Assembly: GCF_014281965.1 (NCBI RefSeq)
Contig: NZ_JACFTB010000001.1
Location: forward strand, 434,001-498,000
Direction of reading: 5' to 3'
Length of the DNA: 64,000 nt
DNA from: Rhodococcus sp. BP22
GTDB lineage: Bacteria > Actinomycetota > Actinomycetes > Mycobacteriales > Mycobacteriaceae
The notes under the pieces are model-generated. The model saw nothing but the letters and a program-made list of their open reading frames with translations, was not told the origin of the DNA and made no database searches. The position numbers and the translations under genes are program-made. Shown here piece by piece: positions 47,586-55,880 of the stretch. How positions within the stretch are numbered: position 1 is the first letter of the stretch; each line of letters opens with the position of its first letter.

Positions 47586-49121
47586 TCACACGCCGGTGTG
47601 CTGTGCGAGTTGGGAAGACTTGTCCAGCTCGAGCGCACGCGAGGTCCAGTCGAATATTTCGCGGAACAGCGAACGATCCTCGGCCAATTTGACCCCGAGC
47701 GAAGGCACCATCTCCTTGAGCTTGGGCTGCCACGCCTCGTAGCGGTCGCCGAAGCAACGCTGCAACACATCGAGCATCGCCGGTACCGCGGTGGAAGCGC
47801 CCGGCGACGCACCGAGCAGGCCCGCGATAGTTCCGTCTGCAGCGTTGATCACAGCAGTGCCGAATTCGAGAACTCCGCCGCGGCCCTTCTTTCGAATGAC
47901 CTGAACTCGCTGGCCTGCGGTGACGATCTCCCAGTCCTTGTCGAGGACATTGGGCGCGAATTCGCGAAGCGTGTCCACGCGATCGGCCTGCGACTGAGAC
48001 AGTTCGCTCAGCAGGTACTTCACCAGTCCGAGCTCGGTGACGCCCACGCCGAGCATCGACATCAAGTTCCCCGGCTTTATGGAGGAAGGAAGATCGGTCA
48101 GCTTTCCTTGCTTGAGGAACTTCGGCGACCATCCTGCGTACGGACCGAAGAGCAAACCTGGCTTCCCGCCGATGACACGTGTGTCGAGGTGGGGCACCGA
48201 CATCGGGGGCGCACCTACCGACGCCTTGCCATACACCTTGGCCGAGTGCTGATCGATGAGCTCAGGGTTGGTGCAGCGCAGCCACTCGCCGCTGACTGGG
48301 AACCCTCCGAAGCCCTTGATCTCGCTGATGCCCGATTTCTGGAGCAAATGCAAAGCACCGCCACCCGCGCCGACGAACACGAACTTGGCGTTGACGGTCT
48401 TCTTGGAACCGGTGCGAAGGTTTGCCACCTTGACATCCCACGTTCCGTCCGACTGCTTCGAGATGTTGCGCACGTCGTTTCCGAAGTGCACGGTGGCACC
48501 GGCCCCGGCGAGGTAGTTCAGAAGTTGGCGGGTGAGCGCACCGAAGTCGACGTCCGTTCCGTTGTCGCTCCAGTTGAGGGCGACGGGATCGGAGAAGTCG
48601 CGGCCCGCACCCATGAGGGGAAGTCGACGCGTGAACTCGTCCGGACTGTCGATGTACTCCATACCTTCGAACAGCGGATTGGAAGCCAGGGCGTCGTACC
48701 GAGCCTTCAGGTACTTGGTGTTGTCCTCACCATGCACGAAGCTCACGTGCGGGATCGGATTGATGAAGTTCTTCGCGTCGCTCAGAATGCCCGTTTCCAG
48801 GCTGTGCGCCCAGAACTGACGGGAAACCTGAAACTGCTCGTTGACATTGAGCGCCTTGGCGATGTCGACGGAACCGTCCTTGTTCTGCGGCGTGTAATTG
48901 AGCTCACACAGCGCGGAATGGCCGGTGCCGGCGTTGTTCCATGCGTCACTGCTTTCGGCGGCAGCAGCGTCGAGACGCTCGTACACATCGATCGACCAAT
49001 CGGGCTCCAACTGTCGAAGCAATGCCCCGAGAGTTGCGCTCATGATTCCGGCGCCGACGAGGACCACATCGGTTTTCACTCGCTTGACCTGCTCTTGATT
49101 GGAGCGCTGTTCATTTGACAC
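47586..49121 (-). CDS. mqo: Malate:quinone oxidoreductase
   Basis: FAD-dependent membrane-peripheral enzyme oxidising malate to oxaloacetate and passing electrons to quinone. About 511 residues. The FAD motif is [26 protein letters not shown], followed by the family block [48 protein letters not shown], and the C-terminal [22 protein letters not shown] at 49121 ([11 protein letters not shown]) is chosen near the family start; a longer in-frame start at 49187 exists. The M. tuberculosis order Rv2851c-mqo is conserved. Confidence 0.95.
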   Translation of the reverse strand: MSNEQRSNQEQVKRVKTDVVLVGAGIMSATLGALLRQLEPDWSIDVYERLDAAAAESSDAWNNAGTGHSALCELNYTPQNKDGSVDIAKALNVNEQFQVSRQFWAHSLETGILSDAKNFINPIPHVSFVHGEDNTKYLKARYDALASNPLFEGMEYIDSPDEFTRRLPLMGAGRDFSDPVALNWSDNGTDVDFGALTRQLLNYLAGAGATVHFGNDVRNISKQSDGTWDVKVANLRTGSKKTVNAKFVFVGAGGGALHLLQKSGISEIKGFGGFPVSGEWLRCTNPELIDQHSAKVYGKASVGAPPMSVPHLDTRVIGGKPGLLFGPYAGWSPKFLKQGKLTDLPSSIKPGNLMSMLGVGVTELGLVKYLLSELSQSQADRVDTLREFAPNVLDKDWEIVTAGQRVQVIRKKGRGGVLEFGTAVINAADGTIAGLLGASPGASTAVPAMLDVLQRCFGDRYEAWQPKLKEMVPSLGVKLAEDRSLFREIFDWTSRALELDKSSQLAQHTGV

Positions 49122-49283
49122 TGGAGATTCGACTTCCTTGTTCGTGAGTACTCGCGTGAGGAAACTCTGCTCAGGTGGCGGCAACATTACCCGGCCGTAG
49201 ATACCCGACTCGAAGCGCTTTCAAGCTCTTCTTCGATTGTGCTCTCGAAGTGCACTTTGCACCTGCTACTACAGTTGTGATCT

Positions 49284-50324
49284 GTGACTACCTGGGTACC
49301 CGATGTCCTCGGCGACGGCTACGAGCAGACGACCATTCCCCTCGGTGCAGATCCGGATGGTGAAGGCCAGGTCGAGGCGACTCTCGTTCGGTATCAACCG
49401 GCAGATACACCGTCTTTCGACCGAGCAGTGATCTACGTTCACGGCTTCACCGACTACTTCTTCCAACAGCACCTGGCCGAACATTTCGCAGCCAAAGGCT
49501 ATGCGTTCTACGCGCTGGACCTGAGGAAGTGCGGAAGGTCTCTGCGTGAAGGCCAGACACCGCACTTCGTGACCGATCTGGCGTTCTACGACGACGAGTT
49601 GAACGAAGCGCTCTCGCTGGTTCGCCGGGAGCCCAGCGGTAAGTCGGTGCTGCTCCTCGCTCATTCCACGGGTGGGCTGATTCTTCCGTTGTGGCTCGAT
49701 CGCCTGAACCGTCAGGACGGGGGCACTACCGGCCTCGGCATCGACGGTGTCATCCTGAACAGTCCTTGGTTCGACCTGCAGGGCCCCGCAGCGGTTCGTA
49801 GCGTCGGCACCACCGCGATCGGCGTCATCGGCAAGGTCAAAGCCAAGACGGCGGTGCCAGGTATGGGCCTGGACACCTATGGCCTCTCGCTTGCTGCGTC
49901 CGAGCACGGCGAGTGGGACTACAACCTCGACTGGAAGCCGCTGTCCGGCTTCCCCATCACCTTCGGCTGGATCCGCGCGATCCGACATGGGCATGCAAAG
50001 CTGCATCGAGGTCTCGACATCGGTATTCCATCGCTGATTCTGCGGTCCAAAGTGACGCACTTCTCCCGCAAGTACAGTTCCGCGATCGACGCTGCCGATG
50101 CAGTGCTCGATGTTCGTCAAATCGCGCGCTGGGCAGGCTGCCTGGGCGATCGTACGACGATCGTTCCCATCGAGGGCGCCCGCCACGACGTCTTTCTTTC
50201 ACAGGACGTACCGCGGGCACGGGCATTCGACGAGGTCGACGAGTGGCTCGATTGGTTACATCGAAGTGAGCACATCGAACGAGATTCCGGCCGAAACCAC
50301 AACGAACTAGGGACCATTTCGTGA
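49284..50324 (+). CDS. Alpha/beta hydrolase (serine hydrolase, lysophospholipase-like)
   Basis: 346 residues. The fold is visible as RAVIYVHGFTDYFFQQHLAEHFAAKGYAFYALDLRKCGRS, nucleophile elbow LLLAHSTGGLI (the A-H-S-T-G form), the acid region and a late His in EGARHDVFLS. It resembles monoacylglycerol lipase or lysophospholipase family members. The GTG at 49284 is used. Its stop overlaps the mtr GTG by 4 bases, so it is coupled to mycothione reductase, as Rv2854 is adjacent to mtr. Substrate unknown. Confidence 0.88.
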   Translation: MTTWVPDVLGDGYEQTTIPLGADPDGEGQVEATLVRYQPADTPSFDRAVIYVHGFTDYFFQQHLAEHFAAKGYAFYALDLRKCGRSLREGQTPHFVTDLAFYDDELNEALSLVRREPSGKSVLLLAHSTGGLILPLWLDRLNRQDGGTTGLGIDGVILNSPWFDLQGPAAVRSVGTTAIGVIGKVKAKTAVPGMGLDTYGLSLAASEHGEWDYNLDWKPLSGFPITFGWIRAIRHGHAKLHRGLDIGIPSLILRSKVTHFSRKYSSAIDAADAVLDVRQIARWAGCLGDRTTIVPIEGARHDVFLSQDVPRARAFDEVDEWLDWLHRSEHIERDSGRNHNELGTIS

Positions 50325-51718
50325 GCAGTCAAACAAACGGTCGTCATTTCGACATCGCTATCATCGGATCAGGTTCGGGCAACTCCATCGCGAACGAGCA
50401 GTTCTCGGACAAGACGGTGGCAATTTTCGAAGAGCATTCACCGTTCGGGGGCACCTGCCTCAACGTCGGTTGCATTCCCACGAAGATGTTCGTCTACGCC
50501 GCCGAGGTCGCGAGGACCATCCGCGAATCGTCGCGCTACGGAATCGACTCCTCGATCGAGCAAGTCCGCTGGTCCGACATCGTGAGCCGAGTATTCGGCC
50601 GCATCGACCCCATTTCAGCAGGCGGCAAGCATTACCGCGAGAGCGGCAGCCCCAATGTCACCCTGTTTTCGAGCCACGCGTCGTTCCTCGGTCCCCGGAC
50701 CATCGACACCGGTGCCGGCGAGGTGATCACCGCCGACCAGGTCGTCATCGCAGCCGGATCCAGACCGGAGATACCTCGACAGATACTCGACAGCGGTGTG
50801 CCGTTTCATACCAACGACGACCTGATGAGATTGCCCGAACTGCCCGAACATCTCGTCATCCTCGGATCCGGCTACATAGCAGCAGAATTCGCGCATGTAT
50901 TCGGCGCGCTCGGATCGAAAGTATCGATCGTCGCACGCAAGAACACGCTGCTCCGCAATCTCGACAGCGACATTTCGGCCCGCTTCACCGAACTTGCACA
51001 GAAGAATTGGAACGTCCACCTCGAGAGCGGAGAAGCGAATGCGATCTCCGAAGGCACCAGCGTCGGTCTCGAACTCGGTGACGGTACCCGGATCCTCGGC
51101 GACGCACTTCTGGTCGCCATCGGCCGCCGGCCCAACGGTGATCGTCTCGGTGCCGACAAGGCCGGAGTCGAACTCGACGAGGAAGGGCGGATTCGAGTCG
51201 ACGAATACGGCCGCACGAGCGCCGAGGGGGTCTTCGCACTCGGTGATGTGTCGTCGCCGTTCCAACTCAAGCACGTGGCCAACCAGGAAGCGCGAGTAGT
51301 GCAGCACAACTTGTCGAACAATGCTTGGCAGGACACGACGAACCTGTGGAAGTACGATCACCGCTTCGTGCCGGCGGCCGTGTTCACCCACCCCCAGATC
51401 GCCGAGGTCGGACTCACCGAAGCGCAGGCCCGCGAGGCAGGCTTCGACATCACGGTAAAGATCCAGAACTACGGCGACGTCGCGTACGGCTGGGCAATGG
51501 AGGACCAAGACGGCTTCTGTAAAATCATTGCGGAAAAGAAGACTGGTCGCATATTGGGAGCCCATGTCATCGGCGCTCAGGCACCGACGGTCATTCAACC
51601 GCTCATCCAGGCCATGAGTTTCGGAACCTCCGCCCTCGAAATGGCTCGCGGGCAGTACTGGATTCACCCCGGCCTGCCCGAAGTGGTCGAGAACGCACTG
51701 CTCGGTCTCGACGTGTGA
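50321..51718 (+). CDS. mtr: Mycothione reductase
   Basis: FAD/NADPH disulfide reductase regenerating mycothiol from mycothione. 465 residues. FAD motif IIGSGSGNS; redox-active cysteines Cys46 and Cys51 in GGTCLNVGCIPTK; NADPH-binding region HLVILGSGYIAAEFAHVFGALGSKVSIV; second FAD block ALGDVSSPFQLKHVANQEARVV; and the C-terminal catalytic His in YWIHPGLPEVVENALL. The GSGSGN start (rather than GxGxxG with Gly-Ala) is typical of Mtr. Presence of this gene supports an actinobacterium making mycothiol. Confidence 0.95.
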   Translation: MSSQTNGRHFDIAIIGSGSGNSIANEQFSDKTVAIFEEHSPFGGTCLNVGCIPTKMFVYAAEVARTIRESSRYGIDSSIEQVRWSDIVSRVFGRIDPISAGGKHYRESGSPNVTLFSSHASFLGPRTIDTGAGEVITADQVVIAAGSRPEIPRQILDSGVPFHTNDDLMRLPELPEHLVILGSGYIAAEFAHVFGALGSKVSIVARKNTLLRNLDSDISARFTELAQKNWNVHLESGEANAISEGTSVGLELGDGTRILGDALLVAIGRRPNGDRLGADKAGVELDEEGRIRVDEYGRTSAEGVFALGDVSSPFQLKHVANQEARVVQHNLSNNAWQDTTNLWKYDHRFVPAAVFTHPQIAEVGLTEAQAREAGFDITVKIQNYGDVAYGWAMEDQDGFCKIIAEKKTGRILGAHVIGAQAPTVIQPLIQAMSFGTSALEMARGQYWIHPGLPEVVENALLGLDV

Positions 51719-51728
51719 CTGTGAGAAA

Positions 51729-51758
51729 GCTCCGCATCACCAAGGGTTGGTGCGGAGC
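51729..51758. terminator. Stem-loop between the convergent mtr and hydrolase-like genes
   Basis: GCTCCGCATCACCA and TGGTGCGGAGC can pair (three-base bulge) around AGGGT. The stem lies 10 bases after the mtr stop and includes the last codons and stop of the gene on the other strand. It may end transcription from both sides. No strong U-run is present. Confidence 0.5.
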
Positions 51759-52303
51759 GCGATCTCGGTAGCAAGTTCAGCTGTTGCATCGCTCGGGATG
51801 TTGCCCACGCCGTCGAGCTGAACGACCCGGAAGTCCGAATAGACCAACCGCCCGCTGCCGTCCGCACTCACCCGTTTCAGCGAACTGCCGATCACGATCG
51901 TGGTCGGCAGTTCGACGGGCGAGCAGTCAGAAGCAAGGATGACCCCATCCTGATCTGCGACGGCCGGATGACCGCGGTCGCATGCGACAAGGCTCGCGAA
52001 TCGGCCGAACGTTCGGGCCGCCAGTGTCCACGCCAGCTCAGCGCCTTCGCGATTGCCGACGAGGTGCACCCAGGGCAACGACAGTTCGTCGAGGATTGCC
52101 ACCATGGCATCGCCGTCGAGTCCTCGCACATCCTCCACTGCAACGGTTTTCAGATCCGAATTGTGCAACCGCTCGGACACGCCGTCGAACACGTCGGGGC
52201 TATCCCCCAGACCCGGAAGCAACAGCACGACATGCCTGGATTCCGGTCCGGCGATACGCACCGTGCGAGTCCCGCCGCCCGTCGATACCTGCTTGTACTC
52301 CAT
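51737..52303 (-). CDS. Alpha/beta hydrolase-fold protein lacking the catalytic serine
   Basis: 188 residues with the alpha/beta hydrolase start VVLLLPGLGDSPDVFDGVSERL (oxyanion region), the DVRGLDG turn, and an elbow reading LVGNREGAELAW where active enzymes have GHSxG. Asn and Arg replace the usual His and Ser. The C-terminal half is short, with no clear acid/His pair apart from CDRGHPA. It may be a non-catalytic or ligand-binding protein; a substrate cannot be proposed. It lies 40 bases downstream of cobQ on the same strand, so could be cotranscribed with it. Confidence 0.7.
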   Translation of the reverse strand: MEYKQVSTGGGTRTVRIAGPESRHVVLLLPGLGDSPDVFDGVSERLHNSDLKTVAVEDVRGLDGDAMVAILDELSLPWVHLVGNREGAELAWTLAARTFGRFASLVACDRGHPAVADQDGVILASDCSPVELPTTIVIGSSLKRVSADGSGRLVYSDFRVVQLDGVGNIPSDATAELATEIALRTNPW

Positions 52304-52343
52304 GGGATATCACGCTACTGCACTCCTCGTAGAGCTCGACCCG

Positions 52344-53861
52344 CTACTGCGCGTCGACGCCGCGTTCGATCACTGCCAGCACGGCGTCGACGTCGACGTT
52401 GTTCTCGACCAGATCCGCCAACAGGTCGAGTTGCTCCTCACGCAACCCAGCCACCGAGGTGTCCGGTGCTACGACAAAATCATTTCGTCCAGCACGAGCG
52501 GCTGCCCATCTGAGGAATTCTCTACGGAAACAATCGGATTCGAGCACACCGTGCCAATGCGTACCCATGACCGCCTCCCGCACACTCCCCTCCGGCCGGC
52601 CGTCAGAATACCGAAACAGTGGCGTATCGCTGCTGTGCGCGACGCGTCCGTGATGAATCTCGTAACCCGTGACGTCACCGACACCGAAAAACGGTGACTC
52701 CCCGTCCACGCCCGCAAGAACCTTGTCAGCCTCGAACTCGATATCGAGATCGAGCAATCCAAGTCCCGAAGCCCGAACATCCGCGGATTCGATTCCGTCC
52801 GTAATCGTTCGACCGAGCATCTGATACCCGCCGCAAATACCGAGAACCGGGCGTCCGGCCTCCACCCGGTCGCGAATGGCCTCGGCCAGACCAGTTTTCC
52901 GCAACCACTGCAAATCCGACAGTGTCGCTTTGCTGCCGGGAACGATGACCAGATCAGCGTCGGTCAATCGAGACGGCTCGGTCACCCAATTGACCGAAAC
53001 CCCCGGCTCACACGCGAGGGCCTCGACATCGGTCGTGTTGGAGATTCGAGGCAACCGCACCGCAGCGACACGCAACCACTGCGACCCCACAGGCGGACGT
53101 GGCCGACCCACCGGAGCGTCCGCGACGACACCGAGCGAGTCCTCTGCATCCATCCATAGATCGTCGGCGTACGGAACCACCCCATAAGTGGGCCTACCCG
53201 TCAAAGCTTCGAGCTGGACGAGTCCAGGAGCCAGCAACGACGGATCGCCGCGAAACTTGTTGATCACGAAGCCTGCGATCAACGCCTGATCAGCCTCGTC
53301 GAGTATCGCCACCGTGCCGTAAAGGTGGGCCAACACTCCCCCACGGTCGATATCCCCCACCACGATGACCGGAAGCCGCGCGGCCGTCGCCAACCCCATA
53401 TTCGCGAGATCCGTCTCACGCAGATTGATTTCCGCCGGTGATCCAGCCCCCTCACAGATCACGAAATCGAAATCCCTACGAAGCGACTCCAACTCGGCAG
53501 CGACAACAGCGCGAAGCGACTGACGATGCTCGACGTAACTCGACGCCGACACATTCGCGACAGCTCGACCCCGAACCACCAACTGCGACGTCCGATCGCT
53601 CCCCGGCTTCAGCAACACCGGATTGAACCGCACACTCGGCTCCAGACCACAGGCACGCGCCTGAAACGCCTGCGCCCGCCCGATCTCTCCACCGTCCAGC
53701 GTCACCACCGAATTGTTCGACATGTTCTGGGCCTTGAACGGTGCAACCGACATGCCTCTGCGTGCCAACAAACGACACAGACCGGCCACCAGAACACTCT
53801 TACCCGCATCCGACGTCGTCCCAGCCACCAACAACGCGCCGCCGCGCCCCGCCCCACTCAC
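52344..53861 (-). CDS. cobQ: Cobyric acid synthase
   Basis: Adds four amides to adenosylcobyrinic acid a,c-diamide using glutamine. 505 residues. P-loop [21 protein letters not shown], followed by [52 protein letters not shown] and [15 protein letters not shown]. The glutamine amidotransferase domain has [13 protein letters not shown] (nucleophile Cys) and [12 protein letters not shown] (His). GTG at 53861 lies in the edge of the 32-bp tandem repeat. Separated from the riboswitch-controlled cob genes by about 6 kb; no cobalamin riboswitch is visible upstream. Confidence 0.95.
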   Translation of the reverse strand: MSGAGRGGALLVAGTTSDAGKSVLVAGLCRLLARRGMSVAPFKAQNMSNNSVVTLDGGEIGRAQAFQARACGLEPSVRFNPVLLKPGSDRTSQLVVRGRAVANVSASSYVEHRQSLRAVVAAELESLRRDFDFVICEGAGSPAEINLRETDLANMGLATAARLPVIVVGDIDRGGVLAHLYGTVAILDEADQALIAGFVINKFRGDPSLLAPGLVQLEALTGRPTYGVVPYADDLWMDAEDSLGVVADAPVGRPRPPVGSQWLRVAAVRLPRISNTTDVEALACEPGVSVNWVTEPSRLTDADLVIVPGSKATLSDLQWLRKTGLAEAIRDRVEAGRPVLGICGGYQMLGRTITDGIESADVRASGLGLLDLDIEFEADKVLAGVDGESPFFGVGDVTGYEIHHGRVAHSSDTPLFRYSDGRPEGSVREAVMGTHWHGVLESDCFRREFLRWAAARAGRNDFVVAPDTSVAGLREEQLDLLADLVENNVDVDAVLAVIERGVDAQ

Positions 53862-53994
53862 GGCAGTCGGTTCATTCCGCAGGCTCCACTCACGGCAGTC
53901 GGTTCATTCCGCCGGCTCCACTCACGGCAGTCGGTTCATTCCGCAAGCTCCACTCACGGCAGTCGGTTCATTCCGCAAGCTCCACTCACGGCAG
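53854..53994. repeat. 32-bp tandem repeat, four copies plus a partial fifth
   Basis: Copies start at 53854, 53886, 53918 and 53950, with a 13-base partial copy at 53982. Each begins CCACTCACGGCAGTCGGTTC and continues with a variable dinucleotide (AG, CG or AA) in the GC-rich tail. The unit is not a multiple of three, so it cannot encode a constant peptide. On the minus strand every unit contains GTGAGTGG, identical to the start of cobQ, and the map stop TGA lies within the partial unit. No spacers separate the units, so this is not CRISPR. Confidence 0.95.
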
Positions 53995-54861
53995 CGTGAG
54001 GATCTCACTACCGGTCTCGGTGACCACCAGGGTGTGCTCGAACTGCGCACTCCACTTCCGGTCATGGGTGACCACCGTCCAGCCGTCGTCCCACATCTCG
54101 GCGTTGATTCCGCCGAGATTGATCATCGGCTCGATGGTGAAGGTCATCCCGGGCTCGATGATCGTCTCGACCGAAGGCTGGTCGTAGTGCAGAACGACAA
54201 GACCGCTGTGGAACGTGGTACCGATGCCGTGGCCGGTGAAGTCCTCCACAACGCCGTATCCGAAACGGTGCGCGTACGACTCGATGACTCGGCCGATCAC
54301 ATTGAGCGCCCTACCCGGCTTGACTGCCTTGATGGCCCGCATCGTCGCCTCATGAGTGCGCTCCACCAGCAGGCGTGCCTCCTCCGACACGTTGCCCGCG
54401 AGGAAGGTCGCGTTGGTATCGCCGTGCACTCCATCGATGTATGCCGTGACATCGATGTTGACGATGTCGCCATCCTGAATCACCGTCGAGTCCGGGATGC
54501 CGTGGCAGATGACCTCGTTGAGAGAGGTGCAGCACGACTTGGGAAAACCCTTGTAACCCAATGTCGATGGGTAGGCACCGTGGTCGATCATGTACTCATG
54601 AGCGATCCGGTCGAGTTCGTCGGTCGTGACACCGGGCGCTACCGCCTTGCCCGCTTCCTGCAGTGCCCGCGCAGCAATTTTGCTGGCAACACGCATCTTT
54701 TCGATGACCTCGGGTGTCTGAACCCAAGGTTCGTTTCCCTCGTTCGCGGTCGGCTTCCAGGCGTACTCGGGGCGTTCGATCGAATTCGGCACGGGCAGTG
54801 TGGGCGACACGACGCCTGGCACGAGTGGCTGACGGGGCTTGCTCTCGGCTGTCACAGACAT
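53986..54861 (-). CDS. map: Methionine aminopeptidase, type I (MapB-like)
   Basis: Removes N-terminal methionine from new proteins. About 291 residues. An N-terminal extension (about 1-40) with the Pro-rich [24 protein letters not shown] is typical of actinobacterial MapB and may bind the ribosome. Metal-site residues are in [24 protein letters not shown] (two Asp), [11 protein letters not shown] (His) and the later TIEPM (Glu), and HGIPD. ATG at 54861 is preferred over a start 24 bases upstream. The stop codon lies in the 32-bp repeat. Confidence 0.95.
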   Translation of the reverse strand: MSVTAESKPRQPLVPGVVSPTLPVPNSIERPEYAWKPTANEGNEPWVQTPEVIEKMRVASKIAARALQEAGKAVAPGVTTDELDRIAHEYMIDHGAYPSTLGYKGFPKSCCTSLNEVICHGIPDSTVIQDGDIVNIDVTAYIDGVHGDTNATFLAGNVSEEARLLVERTHEATMRAIKAVKPGRALNVIGRVIESYAHRFGYGVVEDFTGHGIGTTFHSGLVVLHYDQPSVETIIEPGMTFTIEPMINLGGINAEMWDDGWTVVTHDRKWSAQFEHTLVVTETGSEILTLP

Positions 54862-54990
54862 GGCTCCAGCGTATGCGCTGCACATCGGTGTATGCGTAGT
54901 CGGTCCCCGGACCGACCGCGCATGTACCGACGTCGATGCGCCATCTATGATTCAGATCACTGAAGTTCGGAAAAAGAACTGACGTTCGCG

Positions 54991-54997
54991 AAGGAGG
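54991..54997 (+). promoter_or_regulatory. Strong ribosome binding site for the GAF-LuxR regulator
   Basis: AAGGAGG, a full match to the anti-Shine-Dalgarno sequence, lies 5 bases before the ATG at 55003 and decides this start over the GTG at 54997, which is part of the same motif. Confidence 0.8.
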
Positions 54998-55002
54998 TGA
55001 CC

Positions 55003-55872
55003 ATGCCGACCACCGACGTGCTGCGCCCGCGAGACGGTGATGCGCTTCGCGCAGAACTGCGGCAGATCGTGGCATCGTCCGGAGTGCCGGTGGTCTTCGG
55101 CGGTGAAGTGTCCGCCGGCAACACCTTGTACCTGAGCGAATTCCACGGCACCCGCACCAAGGGACTGGATGGACTGTTGATCCCGAGTAGATCCGGGCTC
55201 GGTGGCCGCGTCCTCGACCAGCAACAACCTGCGGCGGTCAGCGACTACGGAAGCTCGCAATACATCACCCACGACTACGACCGACCCGTTCTCGGCGAGG
55301 GCCTGCGCTCGATCCTCGCTGTTCCGGTCGTCGTCGCCGGCGCCTCACGCGCGGTGATGTACGCGGCTGTCCGCGAGCGCGGCCCCATCGGCGACCGAAT
55401 TGCCGAGATGATGGTGAAGGCATCTCGGCGGCTGAGTCACGAGATCGCCATTCGAGACGAGGTGGACATGCGGCTCAGATTGCTCGATTCCAGTGCCGGC
55501 GCCGAAGCCGGTGTCACCGGGCACTCGGCGGCCACCGCGGAATTGCGCGACATCTACGCGGAACTGAGGACGCTCGCGAGTACGACGTCCGATGCCTCCA
55601 CACGGGCCGAACTGAGAATGTTGTCGGACCGAATGTCGGCGTCGCTTCGATCGGCGGACCGGCAACCCGACACCGAGATCCGACTCTCGGTTCGCGAGAT
55701 CGACGTCCTGGCCCAGATTGCCCTCGGATGCACCAATGCCGTAGCAGCGCAACGCTTGTCACTCGGTCAGGAAACAGTCAAGTCGTACCTGCGCACCGCC
55801 ATGAACAAGACGGGCGCCAAGACGAGACACGAAGCAGTGGTCACCGCGCGGCGTCGCGGGCTACTGCCCTAG
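55003..55872 (+). CDS. GAF-domain LuxR-type transcriptional regulator
   Basis: 289 residues. An N-terminal sensory domain (about 10-140) looks like a GAF domain: IVASSGVPVVFGGEVSAGNTLYLSEF and LGGRVLDQQQPAAVSDYGSSQYITHDYDRPVLGEGLRSILAVPVVVAG. A helical linker follows, then a LuxR/GerE helix-turn-helix (about 223-285): LSVREIDVLAQIALGCTNAVAAQRLSLGQETVKSYLRTAMNKTGAKTRHEAVVTARR. The ligand is unknown. It is divergent from map and convergent with the PBP gene, so its targets cannot be guessed from position. Related regulators control lipid or acyl-CoA metabolism in some actinobacteria. Confidence 0.88.
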   Translation: MPTTDVLRPRDGDALRAELRQIVASSGVPVVFGGEVSAGNTLYLSEFHGTRTKGLDGLLIPSRSGLGGRVLDQQQPAAVSDYGSSQYITHDYDRPVLGEGLRSILAVPVVVAGASRAVMYAAVRERGPIGDRIAEMMVKASRRLSHEIAIRDEVDMRLRLLDSSAGAEAGVTGHSAATAELRDIYAELRTLASTTSDASTRAELRMLSDRMSASLRSADRQPDTEIRLSVREIDVLAQIALGCTNAVAAQRLSLGQETVKSYLRTAMNKTGAKTRHEAVVTARRRGLLP

Positions 55873-55880
55873 TAGTCCCC

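Noticed and set aside
47517-49118. Plus-strand frame of 533 codons opposite mqo
   Set aside because: Exact antisense shadow of malate:quinone oxidoreductase, which carries all family motifs.
53854-53994. Possible CRISPR array
   Set aside because: Units are directly adjacent with no spacers, only four and a part copies, and no cas genes are near; it is a simple tandem repeat.
53862-54861. Cobalamin riboswitch upstream of cobQ
   Set aside because: The region upstream of cobQ is only the 32-bp repeat and the map coding region; the conserved cobalamin core is absent.
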